A DNA stretch of 64,000 nucleotides from NCBI RefSeq assembly GCF_002005205.3, contig NZ_CP019701.2:1178001-1242000 (forward strand). The letters are read 5' to 3'. Origin of the DNA: Rhizobium rhizogenes. GTDB taxonomy: Bacteria; Pseudomonadota; Alphaproteobacteria; Rhizobiales; Rhizobiaceae. Positions 51,692 through 59,619 of this stretch are shown piece by piece (the stretch's first letter is position 1; each line of letters opens with the position of its first letter). The position numbers and the translations under genes are program-made. Below the pieces are notes generated by a model. It was not told where the DNA came from. It worked only from the letters and a program-made list of their open reading frames with translations, and searched no databases.

Positions 51692-52254
51692 GCCGATCTC
51701 CGTCCGTGGTTGACGTGGTAGCCGATTGCCCGCTCTGCGCCCCGTCTGGCGGCGGCTGCGAGCTCTACCGAAGCATATGTGCCAAGATACACGTTTTCAC
51801 CTGGACGAACCATGATGTGTGCAATCCATTTGTTTTTTGAGCGTGCCGGCGCAACTCCTATCACACCAGAGGTATTGTGCTTCGGGATGGGTCGGTTTCG
51901 GCAGTTTTCGGAACCGCTCACGCATCGCAAGTTTTCAATGCGATTGTCGTTCTTTACGCCATTGACGTGATCGATTTCCTCTGCAGGCATTTTGCCGTAG
52001 ACCCAAAGCCAAATCAATCGATGAGCCATGTATTCGGCTTTGCCGATACGGATACGCACATAGCCAGTCGAACCGATGGATCCGGCTTTCTTCCCGGCGA
52101 AAGAAGTGTTCCATCGCTTGAACTGCTGCTCGGACGTGAACTCACTCCTGTCCTTTGCTCTCCATATCAAGGAGCCGGTTATCGGGCAGAAGTCAAAAAT
52201 CGAACGAATTATTTCCTGAGACAGATCTGCCTCGTGTTTCCGTGCGTTAGCCAC
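51688..52254 (-). CDS. HNH endonuclease with AP2-like DNA-binding domain
   Basis: A 188-residue HNH_3 nuclease: EEIDHVNGVKNDNRIENLRCVS (about 92-113) carries the HNH residues, and an AP2-like DNA-binding domain follows (TSGVIGVAPARSKNKW). Likely a homing-type nuclease. GTG 52254 with AGGAGGG upstream overlaps the preceding gene by eight bases; an ATG further upstream is less well supported. Such genes often sit freestanding in phage early operons. Confidence 0.88.
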   Translation of the reverse strand: MANARKHEADLSQEIIRSIFDFCPITGSLIWRAKDRSEFTSEQQFKRWNTSFAGKKAGSIGSTGYVRIRIGKAEYMAHRLIWLWVYGKMPAEEIDHVNGVKNDNRIENLRCVSGSENCRNRPIPKHNTSGVIGVAPARSKNKWIAHIMVRPGENVYLGTYASVELAAAARRGAERAIGYHVNHGRRSA

Positions 52255-52717
52255 TGACTGCCCTCCTGTTTCGGTCATCAAGCAAATCAGGTTGGCGATA
52301 CAGACCGCCAAACCTTCTTTTCATGCGCTCCCACAGCATCCCGACGAGGGCGTGTCGCTTCGACACCACGCCATCAAGATCGATTGTAAGGAACTGCAAC
52401 CAACCCAAAGGCAAGTCGTCAAAGAATTCGAACCAGGCAGTGACGTTGTTCGTCACCAAATCGGGGAAGTTCTTTTCGGCCGCCCGGATCATATCCGAAA
52501 CCACCCACAGAGACGTCTCGTCAATGAAGCCTTTGTTGTTGGCGGTCTCTGCCAGCGTCATGACCACGAAGCGCGCGTGGTCGTCTCCATGGCGGTTTAT
52601 GATGCGTTCCAGCGTGACGATTGCCCGTGTCTGCCCGACGGCCGGCATTACATGCGCCGGCACAACTGCAATGCCATGCTCTGCAAATATTGCTTCGGCC
52701 CTCGGGTGGCTGGTCAT
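52247..52717 (-). CDS. Hypothetical early protein (156 residues)
   Basis: A mixed alpha-beta protein with LERIINRHGDDHARFVVMTLAE in the middle. No named family is recognised; similar proteins occur in rhizobial prophages next to replication genes. It overlaps the DnaA-domain gene by four bases. Confidence 0.75.
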   Translation of the reverse strand: MTSHPRAEAIFAEHGIAVVPAHVMPAVGQTRAIVTLERIINRHGDDHARFVVMTLAETANNKGFIDETSLWVVSDMIRAAEKNFPDLVTNNVTAWFEFFDDLPLGWLQFLTIDLDGVVSKRHALVGMLWERMKRRFGGLYRQPDLLDDRNRRAVSG

Positions 52718-53496
52718 TGCGCCCTCGCCTTCTCTCGCAATTCTGACCAGCCGTAACGCCGCACCATATCCCGCATATGGCCTTGACTGATATGATAGCG
52801 CCGGCAGATATCCCGTCCGGTCTTGCCGGAGAGATACTCGTCTTCGATTGCATCAATCACATGCTGTGGAAGCCTTGTCTTCCTGCCTCCCAGTTGATCA
52901 GACAGCCCAAGCAGGCGAACCTTCCTGCCTATCGTTGCCGAACCGACCCCGTATTTGTTGGCAATCTCGCGAAGGGAAAGACCATTGGCGATGTCCTCTC
53001 TCAGCGTCGGATAGGCGCGATCGACCGATGTTAGGTCTTTCTCATCAATTCCGCGGCGCTCTGCCTCCCTGTTGAGGGAGTGATGAATGCACGAATGATC
53101 CTTGCCAAACCGGCGCGCCAGTTCCGACTTTGAGACGTTCGGGAACATCTCGCGCACCTCGAAGATCACAAAGTCCCGCTGATCTACGACGTGTTCCTGC
53201 CTGTTGTGGCTCATGATGAGATCAAAGTCGAAGCCTTCGCGCTCACAAATCTGCTTCTGACATTCCTCAATCGTCATCCGATTTGCAGGACGAGAGTGAT
53301 AAGCCTCCCATGCACGTACATGAGCATCAGCGTACGCTCTTGGCCTCCGGCGGGTCGCGTATTTTCGGGCCTCTGCTTCCTTGATCACTTCCTTCGCGAC
53401 GTTGACGACCTTCGGCTTGCCCATCAATCGCAGACGGCGGGCTCTGGTTTGTGCCTTCAGTTGGTCCTCGTAGGAGATTGTCACCATCTGGTTCAT
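52714..53496 (-). CDS. DnaA-C-terminal-domain and multi-HTH protein
   Basis: A 260-residue DNA-binding protein. Residues about 102-145 match the DnaA domain IV helix-turn-helix, with VSKSELARRFGKDHSCIHHSL carrying the DH signature for DnaA-box binding. Two more helix-turn-helix segments follow: LSLREIANKYGVGSATIG (173-190) and KTGRDICRRYHISQGHM (225-241). No ATPase domain. It may recognise DnaA-box-like sites, perhaps to place replication or regulate transcription. Confidence 0.82.
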   Translation of the reverse strand: MNQMVTISYEDQLKAQTRARRLRLMGKPKVVNVAKEVIKEAEARKYATRRRPRAYADAHVRAWEAYHSRPANRMTIEECQKQICEREGFDFDLIMSHNRQEHVVDQRDFVIFEVREMFPNVSKSELARRFGKDHSCIHHSLNREAERRGIDEKDLTSVDRAYPTLREDIANGLSLREIANKYGVGSATIGRKVRLLGLSDQLGGRKTRLPQHVIDAIEDEYLSGKTGRDICRRYHISQGHMRDMVRRYGWSELREKARAQ

Positions 53497-53693
53497 GCTA
53501 CGTCTCCACTTGGCTCGACAGGCCTTGCAATCACGTCACCTTCCCAGTTGATCACGCGGATAGTCGGATCGCGCCAATACTTCGGCGGATGGGTTTCACT
53601 GTCTTTCCCGGACGCAAGGGTTTTAGCCGCGCACTTTGCGGCTCTTGCCCATTGATCAGGCGGAAGGTCGATGATTTTGAGGTTTTCCGTCAT
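53493..53693 (-). CDS. Hypothetical early protein (66 residues)
   Basis: Small charged protein in the early operon with four-base overlaps on both sides. No domain is recognised. Operon coupling is the support. Confidence 0.65.
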   Translation of the reverse strand: MTENLKIIDLPPDQWARAAKCAAKTLASGKDSETHPPKYWRDPTIRVINWEGDVIARPVEPSGDVA

Positions 53694-54031
53694 GCCGGAA
53701 TCCTTTCCACGCTGATATCTTTGCTCTTGCGTCGTGCCTTCTCGACAATCAGCGTCTTGCCGCCCTTGAGGAAAAGCTGCTTCGTGGCAGCAGCAAACTC
53801 CACTTCCTTCGAGGTTGGGCGTGGAGCGACGTTAGTGTCTGCGGTCATGTTCCCGTTCAGATGGTTCATGAGCGCGTCGTGGCCAGCATCCTTGGCTTCC
53901 TCTTTGCTCGGGAAGATGATGTCGTACTTGCCGTCTCGGAGAACCCGGTTCTCTGGCCAGACCGGATCGCGATACCAGGCTATCCAGCCGCGGGGCGTCA
54001 TCTGTGCGCCGGAATCGTATTTGTTCGTCAT
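53690..54031 (-). CDS. Hypothetical early protein (113 residues)
   Basis: Starts at ATG 54031, overlapping the previous stop (ATGA), with TGGAG upstream. The middle reads RGWIAWYRDPVWPENRVLRDGKYDIIF and is followed by a basic C-terminal part. Function unknown. Confidence 0.68.
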   Translation of the reverse strand: MTNKYDSGAQMTPRGWIAWYRDPVWPENRVLRDGKYDIIFPSKEEAKDAGHDALMNHLNGNMTADTNVAPRPTSKEVEFAAATKQLFLKGGKTLIVEKARRKSKDISVERIPA

Positions 54032-54606
54032 CGATACGTTCTCCAAACCTCTTTCGGGTCGATGCCTTCGGCTTCCATCCTTGCAAGGGCCGCAGCTTGT
54101 TCAGCATCGTGTTTCGCCCAACACTCGGCATGCTTCTCCGGCCCCCATTGCGCCCATGTGATTTCTCTTTCACAACGGGATTCGAACCATTTCTCCCAGC
54201 GCCACCGCAGGCAGTAATCCGGCCACCACTTCGTGAGTTTGCCGTTGCATCCGTGCTTGCTGTCGATCATGCCTTCGATGATCTGGCGGATTTCATCGGG
54301 GGTATATTCGTTGTTGCCTCCGACCTGATAATAGCCAGCGAAGCTACGAAACCCTGTCTCTGACCAGTAAAAAGAACCAGCAGGCTCGACGGCATAGGTC
54401 TGGAAGACAGAAGAGAACCTAATGAGCGTAGGAATGCCGCGAACTTCTATCTCGATAGGGTCTCGATGGTGCTCGTTGATTTCCATAGGCTCCCAGACAC
54501 CATAGGCGCGGGTCATGAACTCTCGGCGCGGCGGCGGCTGGTATGGTTTGACGACCACCGGAGGCGCTGGCGGCATCATCAGGTCGAACATGGAGAGCTG
54601 TTCCAT
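54028..54606 (-). CDS. Hypothetical early protein (192 residues)
   Basis: Aromatic-rich protein with MEQLSMFDLM at the start and RWRWEKWFESRCEREITWAQWG in the second half. I take ATG 54606 behind GAGGAGGTTGG; ATG 54642 is possible. Conserved in position only; function unknown. Confidence 0.68.
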   Translation of the reverse strand: MEQLSMFDLMMPPAPPVVVKPYQPPPRREFMTRAYGVWEPMEINEHHRDPIEIEVRGIPTLIRFSSVFQTYAVEPAGSFYWSETGFRSFAGYYQVGGNNEYTPDEIRQIIEGMIDSKHGCNGKLTKWWPDYCLRWRWEKWFESRCEREITWAQWGPEKHAECWAKHDAEQAAALARMEAEGIDPKEVWRTYR

Positions 54607-54652
54607 CACACCAACCTCCTCGAGATGCTTGAGCCGTTCCATTGGATGGGGT

Positions 54653-54853
54653 TCATGCGATCCATCCTTCCCGAAGCGCCTTGGCGACGAGCGCGGTGCT
54701 TTTGTGGACGTTTGCCTTCCGGCGGGCGTCATCAAGGCGGGACATGACGGCAACCCGGGTTAGGTCGAGAATGATGGCCTGCTCTTCGTAGGTCTTGCCG
54801 ATGGCCAGAAGCCGCACGCACTCAAGCTCGTTTTCGGTAAGCGGGCACGTCAT
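54653..54853 (-). CDS. LuxR/GerE-type HTH-only protein, copy 2
   Basis: A 66-residue protein that is nothing but a GerE-type helix-turn-helix: CPLTENELECVRLLAIGKTYEEQ and RLDDARRKANVHKS. It resembles its upstream neighbour and probably arose by tandem duplication. It overlaps it by four bases. No sensor domain, so it may form heterodimers or act as a simple early regulator. Confidence 0.75.
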   Translation of the reverse strand: MTCPLTENELECVRLLAIGKTYEEQAIILDLTRVAVMSRLDDARRKANVHKSTALVAKALREGWIA

Positions 54854-55053
54854 TCCAGCCACCCCTTACGAAGAACAAAGGCAACGAGGCCTTGCATGTT
54901 GTGGGTGCCGGTTTTGTCGTAGGCCGAAGCGATATGCCGGGTAACCGTCATCTTGCTGCGCTCAAGGATGATGGCGATGTCCTGACAGTCCTTCCCATCG
55001 GAAAGCCAGCGCACGACGCGCAGTTCTGTTTCGGAGAGCGGGCAATCACACAT
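54850..55053 (-). CDS. LuxR/GerE-type HTH-only protein, copy 1
   Basis: A 67-residue protein made of a GerE-type helix-turn-helix: CPLSETELRVVRWLSDGKDC, then SKMTVTRHIASAYDKTG. It starts within the end of the preceding gene. See copy 2 for the shared signature CPL(S/T)E.EL and the common end LR.GW. Confidence 0.75.
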   Translation of the reverse strand: MCDCPLSETELRVVRWLSDGKDCQDIAIILERSKMTVTRHIASAYDKTGTHNMQGLVAFVLRKGWLE

Positions 55054-55537
55054 GCGGCGGCTCCCATACTTCTTGGAGGGAAGCGAACCAGATTGAGCCG
55101 ACACCACGCTCTTTCTTCTTTGTCATGTTCAGGGACATGGGGTGATCGACGCCGGTAGCTATGCAGCGGAAGCCTTGTGCGGCCAGCTCGTTGGCTTTCT
55201 GCCTCTGCTTGACCACATGCACGAGGTAATCGCGTGGCGGGGCCTGATACGGTATCGACTTCGGCCGGTTGACCGCATCAATCCTCGCCTGCTCGCTGCG
55301 AACCAACACTGCAAGCTCTGGAGCCTTCGGGCAGAAGCTCTTGCTGGCTTCCTCAATCTTGCCGGCGCGCAGGTTGTTGACCGTGTTGTAGACCGCCTCC
55401 GCCGAGCAGTCGGCCAGAGCGAAGCAGTAATCCACCATGGTTCCGCGCTCGTCGGTCACGCCTCTTGGCGGCAGCGCACGCCACAGGACCGTGAGGGCTT
55501 CAATGACTTGAGGACGGAATTGTGTTTGTGCGGTCAT
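55046..55537 (-). CDS. Hypothetical early protein (163 residues)
   Basis: Helical protein with PQVIEALTVLWRALPPRG and RDYLVHVVKQRQKANELAAQ. It starts 38 bases inside the preceding gene and ends eight bases inside the next. Position near replication-like genes; function unknown. Confidence 0.68.
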   Translation of the reverse strand: MTAQTQFRPQVIEALTVLWRALPPRGVTDERGTMVDYCFALADCSAEAVYNTVNNLRAGKIEEASKSFCPKAPELAVLVRSEQARIDAVNRPKSIPYQAPPRDYLVHVVKQRQKANELAAQGFRCIATGVDHPMSLNMTKKKERGVGSIWFASLQEVWEPPHV

Positions 55538-55832
55538 AGTACATCTCCATCACTTCACGTCCGAAGTCGGCCATATTGCCGCGCTGGCGCTCTCGCATTG
55601 GCTGCGGGTCGTCTGCCCATCGCTCTTGATTGAGCCACGTTGTCGGGTGCGGGATGAATTGCTGTTCACGGCTCTGATAGTATGGGATCTGGCGCTGAAG
55701 CCCGGTCATGACCTCTTCAAAGCTGGCGAGCTTCAGGGCTTTTTCGAAGGCCTTGCGGGCCGCTCCCTTGCCGATCCGGCGCGGGTAGGATTTCCAGAAC
55801 TGTTCGAATTGCTCGATTTGGTGCGGGGTCAT
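55500..55832 (-). CDS. Phage replisome-organiser-like small protein
   Basis: A 110-residue protein from ATG 55832 behind CGGAGGTGG. The N-terminal IEQFEQFWKSYPRRIGKGAARKAF is typical of phage replication-associated proteins. Its end overlaps the next start by 38 bases. Function inferred by pattern. Confidence 0.68.
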   Translation of the reverse strand: MTPHQIEQFEQFWKSYPRRIGKGAARKAFEKALKLASFEEVMTGLQRQIPYYQSREQQFIPHPTTWLNQERWADDPQPMRERQRGNMADFGREVMEMYYDRTNTIPSSSH

Positions 55833-56467
55833 GCTGCCACCTCCGAATAATCTGCGTAATCGTCCTTGCGCTCCAGCTTCTTCCGGCACGGCGGAATCCA
55901 TCTTTGGCGAGTATCTGTTTCGCCTTTGACCCAGACGACCCACGAATAGGCGGTGGCGCTTGATGCGTCGGGGTCAACGCGACCCTTGACCATGGCAACT
56001 CGCTCACAGAATTGCAGGACTAAAGCCGGTGGGTTATCGCGGAATAGCTGGTCATACCGCCCAACGCCTTCGAGGAAAGCAGAGCGGACGATGATGGCGC
56101 AACCGATGCGGCTGGTTTCAAGCGCACGTTCAACGAAGCGATCGGCAAGGGTGAATGGAGGATTGGTTATCGTCCAATCAACCTCCTCGATCTCATAAGG
56201 AAAAAGAAAATCTTCGATGGGCCAACCAAAGCCGTAGTCTGCTATGTCGCTTGCCCGCACGTCTGCGAAATACTCTTTCAGGGGACGAACCATAAATCCG
56301 CGATTAGCGGCCGGTTCGCGAACTGTCAGGCTCGAAAGATCATGTCCATACTGCTTGAGTGCATCGCAAAGCGCTCTTGTAGCCCACGGCGGCGTTGGGA
56401 AGTCATCGAGAGAGCGCTTAGGTTCGGAACGCTGCTGCATGACTGCGGATGAAGTGTTCTGGCTCAT
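55829..56467 (-). CDS. DNA N6-adenine methyltransferase-like protein
   Basis: A 212-residue methyltransferase-fold protein. The start DFPTPPWATRALCDAL is typical of phage DNA methylases, and TNPPFTLADRF at about 95-105 holds the NPPF catalytic motif of N6-adenine methyltransferases. It may protect phage DNA from host restriction. ATG 56467 overlaps the rusA stop (ATGA). Confidence 0.82.
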   Translation of the reverse strand: MSQNTSSAVMQQRSEPKRSLDDFPTPPWATRALCDALKQYGHDLSSLTVREPAANRGFMVRPLKEYFADVRASDIADYGFGWPIEDFLFPYEIEEVDWTITNPPFTLADRFVERALETSRIGCAIIVRSAFLEGVGRYDQLFRDNPPALVLQFCERVAMVKGRVDPDASSATAYSWVVWVKGETDTRQRWIPPCRKKLERKDDYADYSEVAA

Positions 56468-56841
56468 GCCGCCACCTGGCTCACGTCTTCCCAAGACAAA
56501 GACACCTTCACCATGCCGTTCTTTTCGACCGGGCCATGGGGCGTGGCGCTGATGATAAATTTGCTGTCGTCAATGCCGATGGCATCCGAAATGCCGTCCA
56601 GCGCCGCCTTGTGGGACGCTATGAGGTTGTCGGCGTCGTAGTGGCGCTTGCTCGGCGGATAGAACGACAGCTTCACATTGATGGCGGTGGCGTTGATTTT
56701 ACCAATGCCAGCTTCCAGAACGAGGTAATGGGCGGTTCGCTTCGCTGCCTTCTTGGCGCGTGCTACCTGCGCCCAATGGTATCGAGCGTTTGGCGATAGG
56801 CGTTTGTCTGGCCACGGGAGAAAGATTTCTGCGGTTTTCAA
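56464..56841 (-). CDS. rusA: RusA family Holliday junction resolvase
   Basis: A 125-residue RusA-like resolvase that cuts Holliday junctions. The catalytic region KRHYDADNLIASHKAALDGI and the acidic GIDDSKF carry the conserved Asp residues. It starts with TTG 56841 and GGAGG seven bases upstream, overlapping the previous stop by four bases. Confidence 0.92.
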   Translation of the reverse strand: MKTAEIFLPWPDKRLSPNARYHWAQVARAKKAAKRTAHYLVLEAGIGKINATAINVKLSFYPPSKRHYDADNLIASHKAALDGISDAIGIDDSKFIISATPHGPVEKNGMVKVSLSWEDVSQVAA

Positions 56842-56945
56842 TTGTCATCCTCCAGAATTTTTTCGGCCCAGACGACGCGGTCTCCGGCCTTAGCTCTCCA
56901 TCGTTTCGCCAGGTACAGCCGTGCTGAACGAGGCAATTTTTTCAT
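56838..56945 (-). CDS. Possible 35-residue basic protein upstream of rusA
   Basis: An open frame from ATG 56945 to TGA 56838, overlapping the rusA start (TTGA). The product is basic and helical. It overlaps the end of the preceding gene by 56 bases in another frame. The overlap with rusA fits this operon, but the ribosome binding site is weak. Confidence 0.35.
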   Translation of the reverse strand: MKKLPRSARLYLAKRWRAKAGDRVVWAEKILEDDN

Positions 56946-57210
56946 CCAGCAAAGCCAGACGGGCGCGGAGTTCCGTTGCCTCGATCCTTGCTTGCTGTTG
57001 TTCGGCTTCTCGAAGGGCATCCATTTCCTCGCTATCGATGCGCCTCGCCGTTCCCTCGTAGATTGATCGGGCACGGCGTTGCGTGAACTCTTTGGAGACG
57101 CGGGGAGCTACGAACCTGACCGCGTGATAGAAAACATTGTCCAGCTTCCCGTAGTGACTGATCGGCCATGCGGCTCTGAACGTGTCTCTGGCTTCGAAAA
57201 CGGCACTCAT
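56890..57210 (-). CDS. Hypothetical early protein (106 residues)
   Basis: Starts at ATG 57210 behind AGGAAG; the C-terminal 60 residues form a coiled coil. The frame stays open for 94 more codons upstream, through a CxxC-containing segment, to an ATG at 57492 without a ribosome binding site, so a longer product is possible. Confidence 0.62.
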   Translation of the reverse strand: MSAVFEARDTFRAAWPISHYGKLDNVFYHAVRFVAPRVSKEFTQRRARSIYEGTARRIDSEEMDALREAEQQQARIEATELRARLALLDEKIASFSTAVPGETMES

Positions 57211-57557
57211 TACTTTCTTCCTGCTCGAAACTCTCTTGGGGTGAGTTCCCAAATCCTTGTCGTAATGTCCCAACACCTTGTCGTTCCTCTGTGCGAAGTT
57301 GACCTCGTTCAACGGAGGCCTATGCACATGCACAGAGGCACTGAAATCGAGGGAGACAACGGAACTGACGCCAATCAGTCTGATGTCTCCCTGTCCGCCG
57401 CACTCGACGGGTTTGTTCCCTTTGAAGTCCCCCTCGCCGCAGTCATCGCAAGGCTGCGGGGGAGGACTTTGGTAAGAGTGCTGGCCGCCCATCGGGAACG
57501 GGATGAAAGCGACCAGCGCTGAGCGTCAGGGGGACGTGCCGCTCAGATTGTTGAAGG
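57211..57557. other. Gap in the early operon, possibly coding
   Basis: About 350 bp. The minus-strand frame of the next gene is open through most of it (from 57492), with CDDC and other Cys, but the start context is poor and the codon pattern is not convincing. No promoter or terminator is obvious. Confidence 0.4.
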
Positions 57558-57686
57558 TTATTTCTTCCTCGTCGCGGCCAGGTGGGCCATCACGGCAGCC
57601 ACCACCAGCGATGCAACAAACGTCGAGAAAGCCACAGATGCCCATACTAGGAGTTTCTGTTGATCAGGGTGCATAGAGGCGATCAT
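57558..57686 (-). CDS. 42-residue membrane protein
   Basis: ATG 57686 overlaps the preceding stop (ATGA). One membrane helix (about 14-36, LLVWASVAFSTFVASLVVAA) and a basic end. Too short for usual gene finding; coupling supports it. Might be an antiholin or a small inhibitor; unknown. Confidence 0.65.
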   Translation of the reverse strand: MIASMHPDQQKLLVWASVAFSTFVASLVVAAVMAHLAATRKK

Positions 57687-57958
57687 GCCCTGCCCCCTTC
57701 AAGAAGAACCATTTGCTGCTCGGTGAAGCAGTCAGGGCACGCGGCGTAACCGGTATTCCGGTTCAAAAGAACCTCGCAGACAAATCCGGATTCCCCGCAA
57801 GCGGTGCAGCGATAAGCAAGGGCGATGAGCTTATGAACTTCATGATCCGCCGGCGCCGAGTTAACCGCGTCGATCACCATCATTCCTTCATGGTGATTTT
57901 CCAATGACTTCATCGCATCGCCTATGGCGTCGAAAGCATCCTCAACTGTTTGCATCAT
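57683..57958 (-). CDS. Zinc-ribbon early protein (91 residues)
   Basis: CTAC at about residues 51-54 and CPDC at about 74-77 form a zinc ribbon after a helical N-terminus. Start 57958 overlaps the previous stop. Function unknown. Confidence 0.68.
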   Translation of the reverse strand: MMQTVEDAFDAIGDAMKSLENHHEGMMVIDAVNSAPADHEVHKLIALAYRCTACGESGFVCEVLLNRNTGYAACPDCFTEQQMVLLEGGRA

Positions 57959-58080
57959 GACGATTTCCCCTCACGAATTTCGACCGGCCGCTTCGGTTCG
58001 GATTTCTCGTATCCCTCGATCTGATGCTGGACAGAGAGGTCGAATAGGATTTCTCGTAGCTTTGCTTTCGGGGTGGTCAT
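57955..58080 (-). CDS. 41-residue early protein
   Basis: From ATG 58080 to TGA 57955, with four-base overlaps to both neighbours. Basic, helical, with LREILFDLSVQHQIEGY in the middle. No family recognised; kept because of the perfect coupling. Confidence 0.6.
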   Translation of the reverse strand: MTTPKAKLREILFDLSVQHQIEGYEKSEPKRPVEIREGKSS

Positions 58081-58484
58081 GCGCCACCGCCAACGTCTTC
58101 GAGAATGAAATGATCGGACGGCGACGGTTCAACGCCAGCGGCGTTCGCCAGTCGGTCTATGACCTTCACTGCAGCGATTTCGCCGCCGTCCGTACCCTGC
58201 TGGCGCTGGGGTTCTTCAAAATGATATTCAGGCCATGGCGCCCAAGCGATCGGATCAACTCCGGGATTAAAGCCAGACCAGCGATTGCCTTCCAGAAGTC
58301 CGCCAGACTGCGTGTAGCGCGGCGGTATCCAGTAGGACTGGGAAACAACCCCGTGGGCATCCACTGCGAGGATGTACTCCTTGCGGTACTGCTCGGACTG
58401 TACCTGCCCATCTTTGCCCTTGCGGGTGTAAGGCACCATCTTGCCGCGCGGTGCGGCGGATATGTCGTGGTTCCAATTGGTCAT
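58077..58484 (-). CDS. Hypothetical early protein (135 residues)
   Basis: N-terminal part NWNHDISAAPRGKMVPYTRKG and later IAWAPWPEYHF, a pattern found in small phage proteins of the DUF551-like type. Second gene of the early operon after cro. Function unknown. Confidence 0.68.
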   Translation of the reverse strand: MTNWNHDISAAPRGKMVPYTRKGKDGQVQSEQYRKEYILAVDAHGVVSQSYWIPPRYTQSGGLLEGNRWSGFNPGVDPIAWAPWPEYHFEEPQRQQGTDGGEIAAVKVIDRLANAAGVEPSPSDHFILEDVGGGA

Positions 58485-58711
58485 GCTGCGGTCTCCTCGA
58501 CGGGGAGAAAATCATCAGCCGATAGACCGACCCCCAGCGATTTCGCCGCGGCCAAGAGAGCTGGCACATGCTTGAAGGGGATGACGCCGCCTGTACCGCC
58601 GTCTTCCTTTTTGCGCGCCCAATTGGAAACACGGGTGCGGTGGACGCCAGCTATTCCGGCGACCTTGGTGGGACCGCCTAAACGGTCGATGATTGTGCGT
58701 GCTGGTTCCAT
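58481..58711 (-). CDS. Cro-like repressor
   Basis: A 76-residue helix-turn-helix protein (KVAGIAGVHRTRVSNWARK, about 16-34), of the YdaS/Cro type, as first gene of the minus-strand early operon and divergent from the repressor. Operator O1 starts 10 bp upstream of its start codon. Probably favours the lytic state. Confidence 0.82.
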   Translation of the reverse strand: MEPARTIIDRLGGPTKVAGIAGVHRTRVSNWARKKEDGGTGGVIPFKHVPALLAAAKSLGVGLSADDFLPVEETAA

Positions 58712-58720
58712 ACGCAGTTT

Positions 58721-58796
58721 GTATCGATTTTCGAAACATCTTGCAAGGAAATTCGTATCGATAATGGAAACAGACTAATGTTTCGAAATACGATAC
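58721..58796. promoter_or_regulatory. Operator array 1 between cro and repressor (three 17-bp sites)
   Basis: Three copies of GTWTCGA-N3-TCGAWAC: GTATCGATTTTCGAAAC (58721-58737), GTATCGATAATGGAAAC (58755-58771) and GTTTCGAAATACGATAC (58780-58796). Centres are 34 and 25 bp apart. They lie between the divergent cro and repressor starts as in lambda OR. The first is nearly a perfect dyad. Confidence 0.9.
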
Positions 58797-58806
58797 ATCT
58801 AAACTC

Positions 58807-59214
58807 ATGAAAGAATGGGCAAATAAGGCGTTAGAGCACTCTGGATTAAAGCAGGCTGAACTCGGCCGCTTGCTCGCGGAGAAGTACGGCTGGTCGGAAA
58901 ATCGGTCGATCTTAAACAAGATATTGTCCGGCGATCGCGATCTGAAGGCTGACGAAATGCTCTCAATTTGGAAAGCAACCGGCTATCCCATTCCGGGTTT
59001 AGAAAGCCAGGAAGCTCCAGCTTCGAATTCTGAGCCGCGGGCCAAAGAAAGCGCGAAATTACGCGCCGACTTCTCAGTGAAGTTGGTGGATCTGTTTGCA
59101 AAAATCGTGAGGCTGAATAGCAATCAGCAATCGCAAATAATTGCGATGGTCGAAGATAAGCTCAAGACTATGAAAAATCCTGAGAAACAATCACAAAGCA
59201 GTTCTCATGATTGA
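58807..59214 (+). CDS. CI-like phage repressor without peptidase domain
   Basis: A 135-residue protein with an N-terminal helix-turn-helix (GLKQAELGRLLAEKYGWSENRSILNKIL, about 13-40) and a helical C-terminal part (about 80-120) likely for oligomerisation. No LexA-like peptidase is present, so induction is not by RecA-driven self-cleavage. It is divergent from cro with three operators in between. Confidence 0.82.
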   Translation: MKEWANKALEHSGLKQAELGRLLAEKYGWSENRSILNKILSGDRDLKADEMLSIWKATGYPIPGLESQEAPASNSEPRAKESAKLRADFSVKLVDLFAKIVRLNSNQQSQIIAMVEDKLKTMKNPEKQSQSSSHD

Positions 59215-59398
59215 TGCTGACCGTCCACTCGCCGCCGTGAATTTTCTTCATCGTTTCGGATATCGAACCAGCATCTCGCTGGACGCGTCCAAGAAGGCGC
59301 TTGATTTCCAAGGTCTCGTCAGCGGCAAAGTCCTTAAAGTCTTCAACAGTCTTCTCGTGGGAATTATCGACCACCCGAATCTGATGATTTATTGCCAA
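59168..59398 (-). CDS. Hypothetical protein convergent with the repressor (76 residues)
   Basis: Starts with TTG 59398 behind GGGGAG. Its end overlaps the repressor end by 47 bases. Helical middle (ETLEIKRLLGRVQRDAGSI) and beta end. Could be an antirepressor or antisense-type modulator; no family recognised. Confidence 0.5.
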   Translation of the reverse strand: MAINHQIRVVDNSHEKTVEDFKDFAADETLEIKRLLGRVQRDAGSISETMKKIHGGEWTVSINHENCFVIVSQDFS

Positions 59399-59619
59399 CT
59401 TTCTACTCCCCGGACACTGCCTTTTTCAGCTTTCCCTAATAGTGAACGAAATGAGAACATTTGCAAGTGGAGTCTTTTCGGTATGACGTGCGTCAAGCAT
59501 ACCAGAGTATGCAAAGCGCGCCCCACGCGGGACTCGATGCGTGTTCAGACAAGCGGTTTGGCTAAGGGATCAAAAGCATCGGAAGGAATTATTCGGTTCG
59601 CGTCATCAGGGGGATTTAC

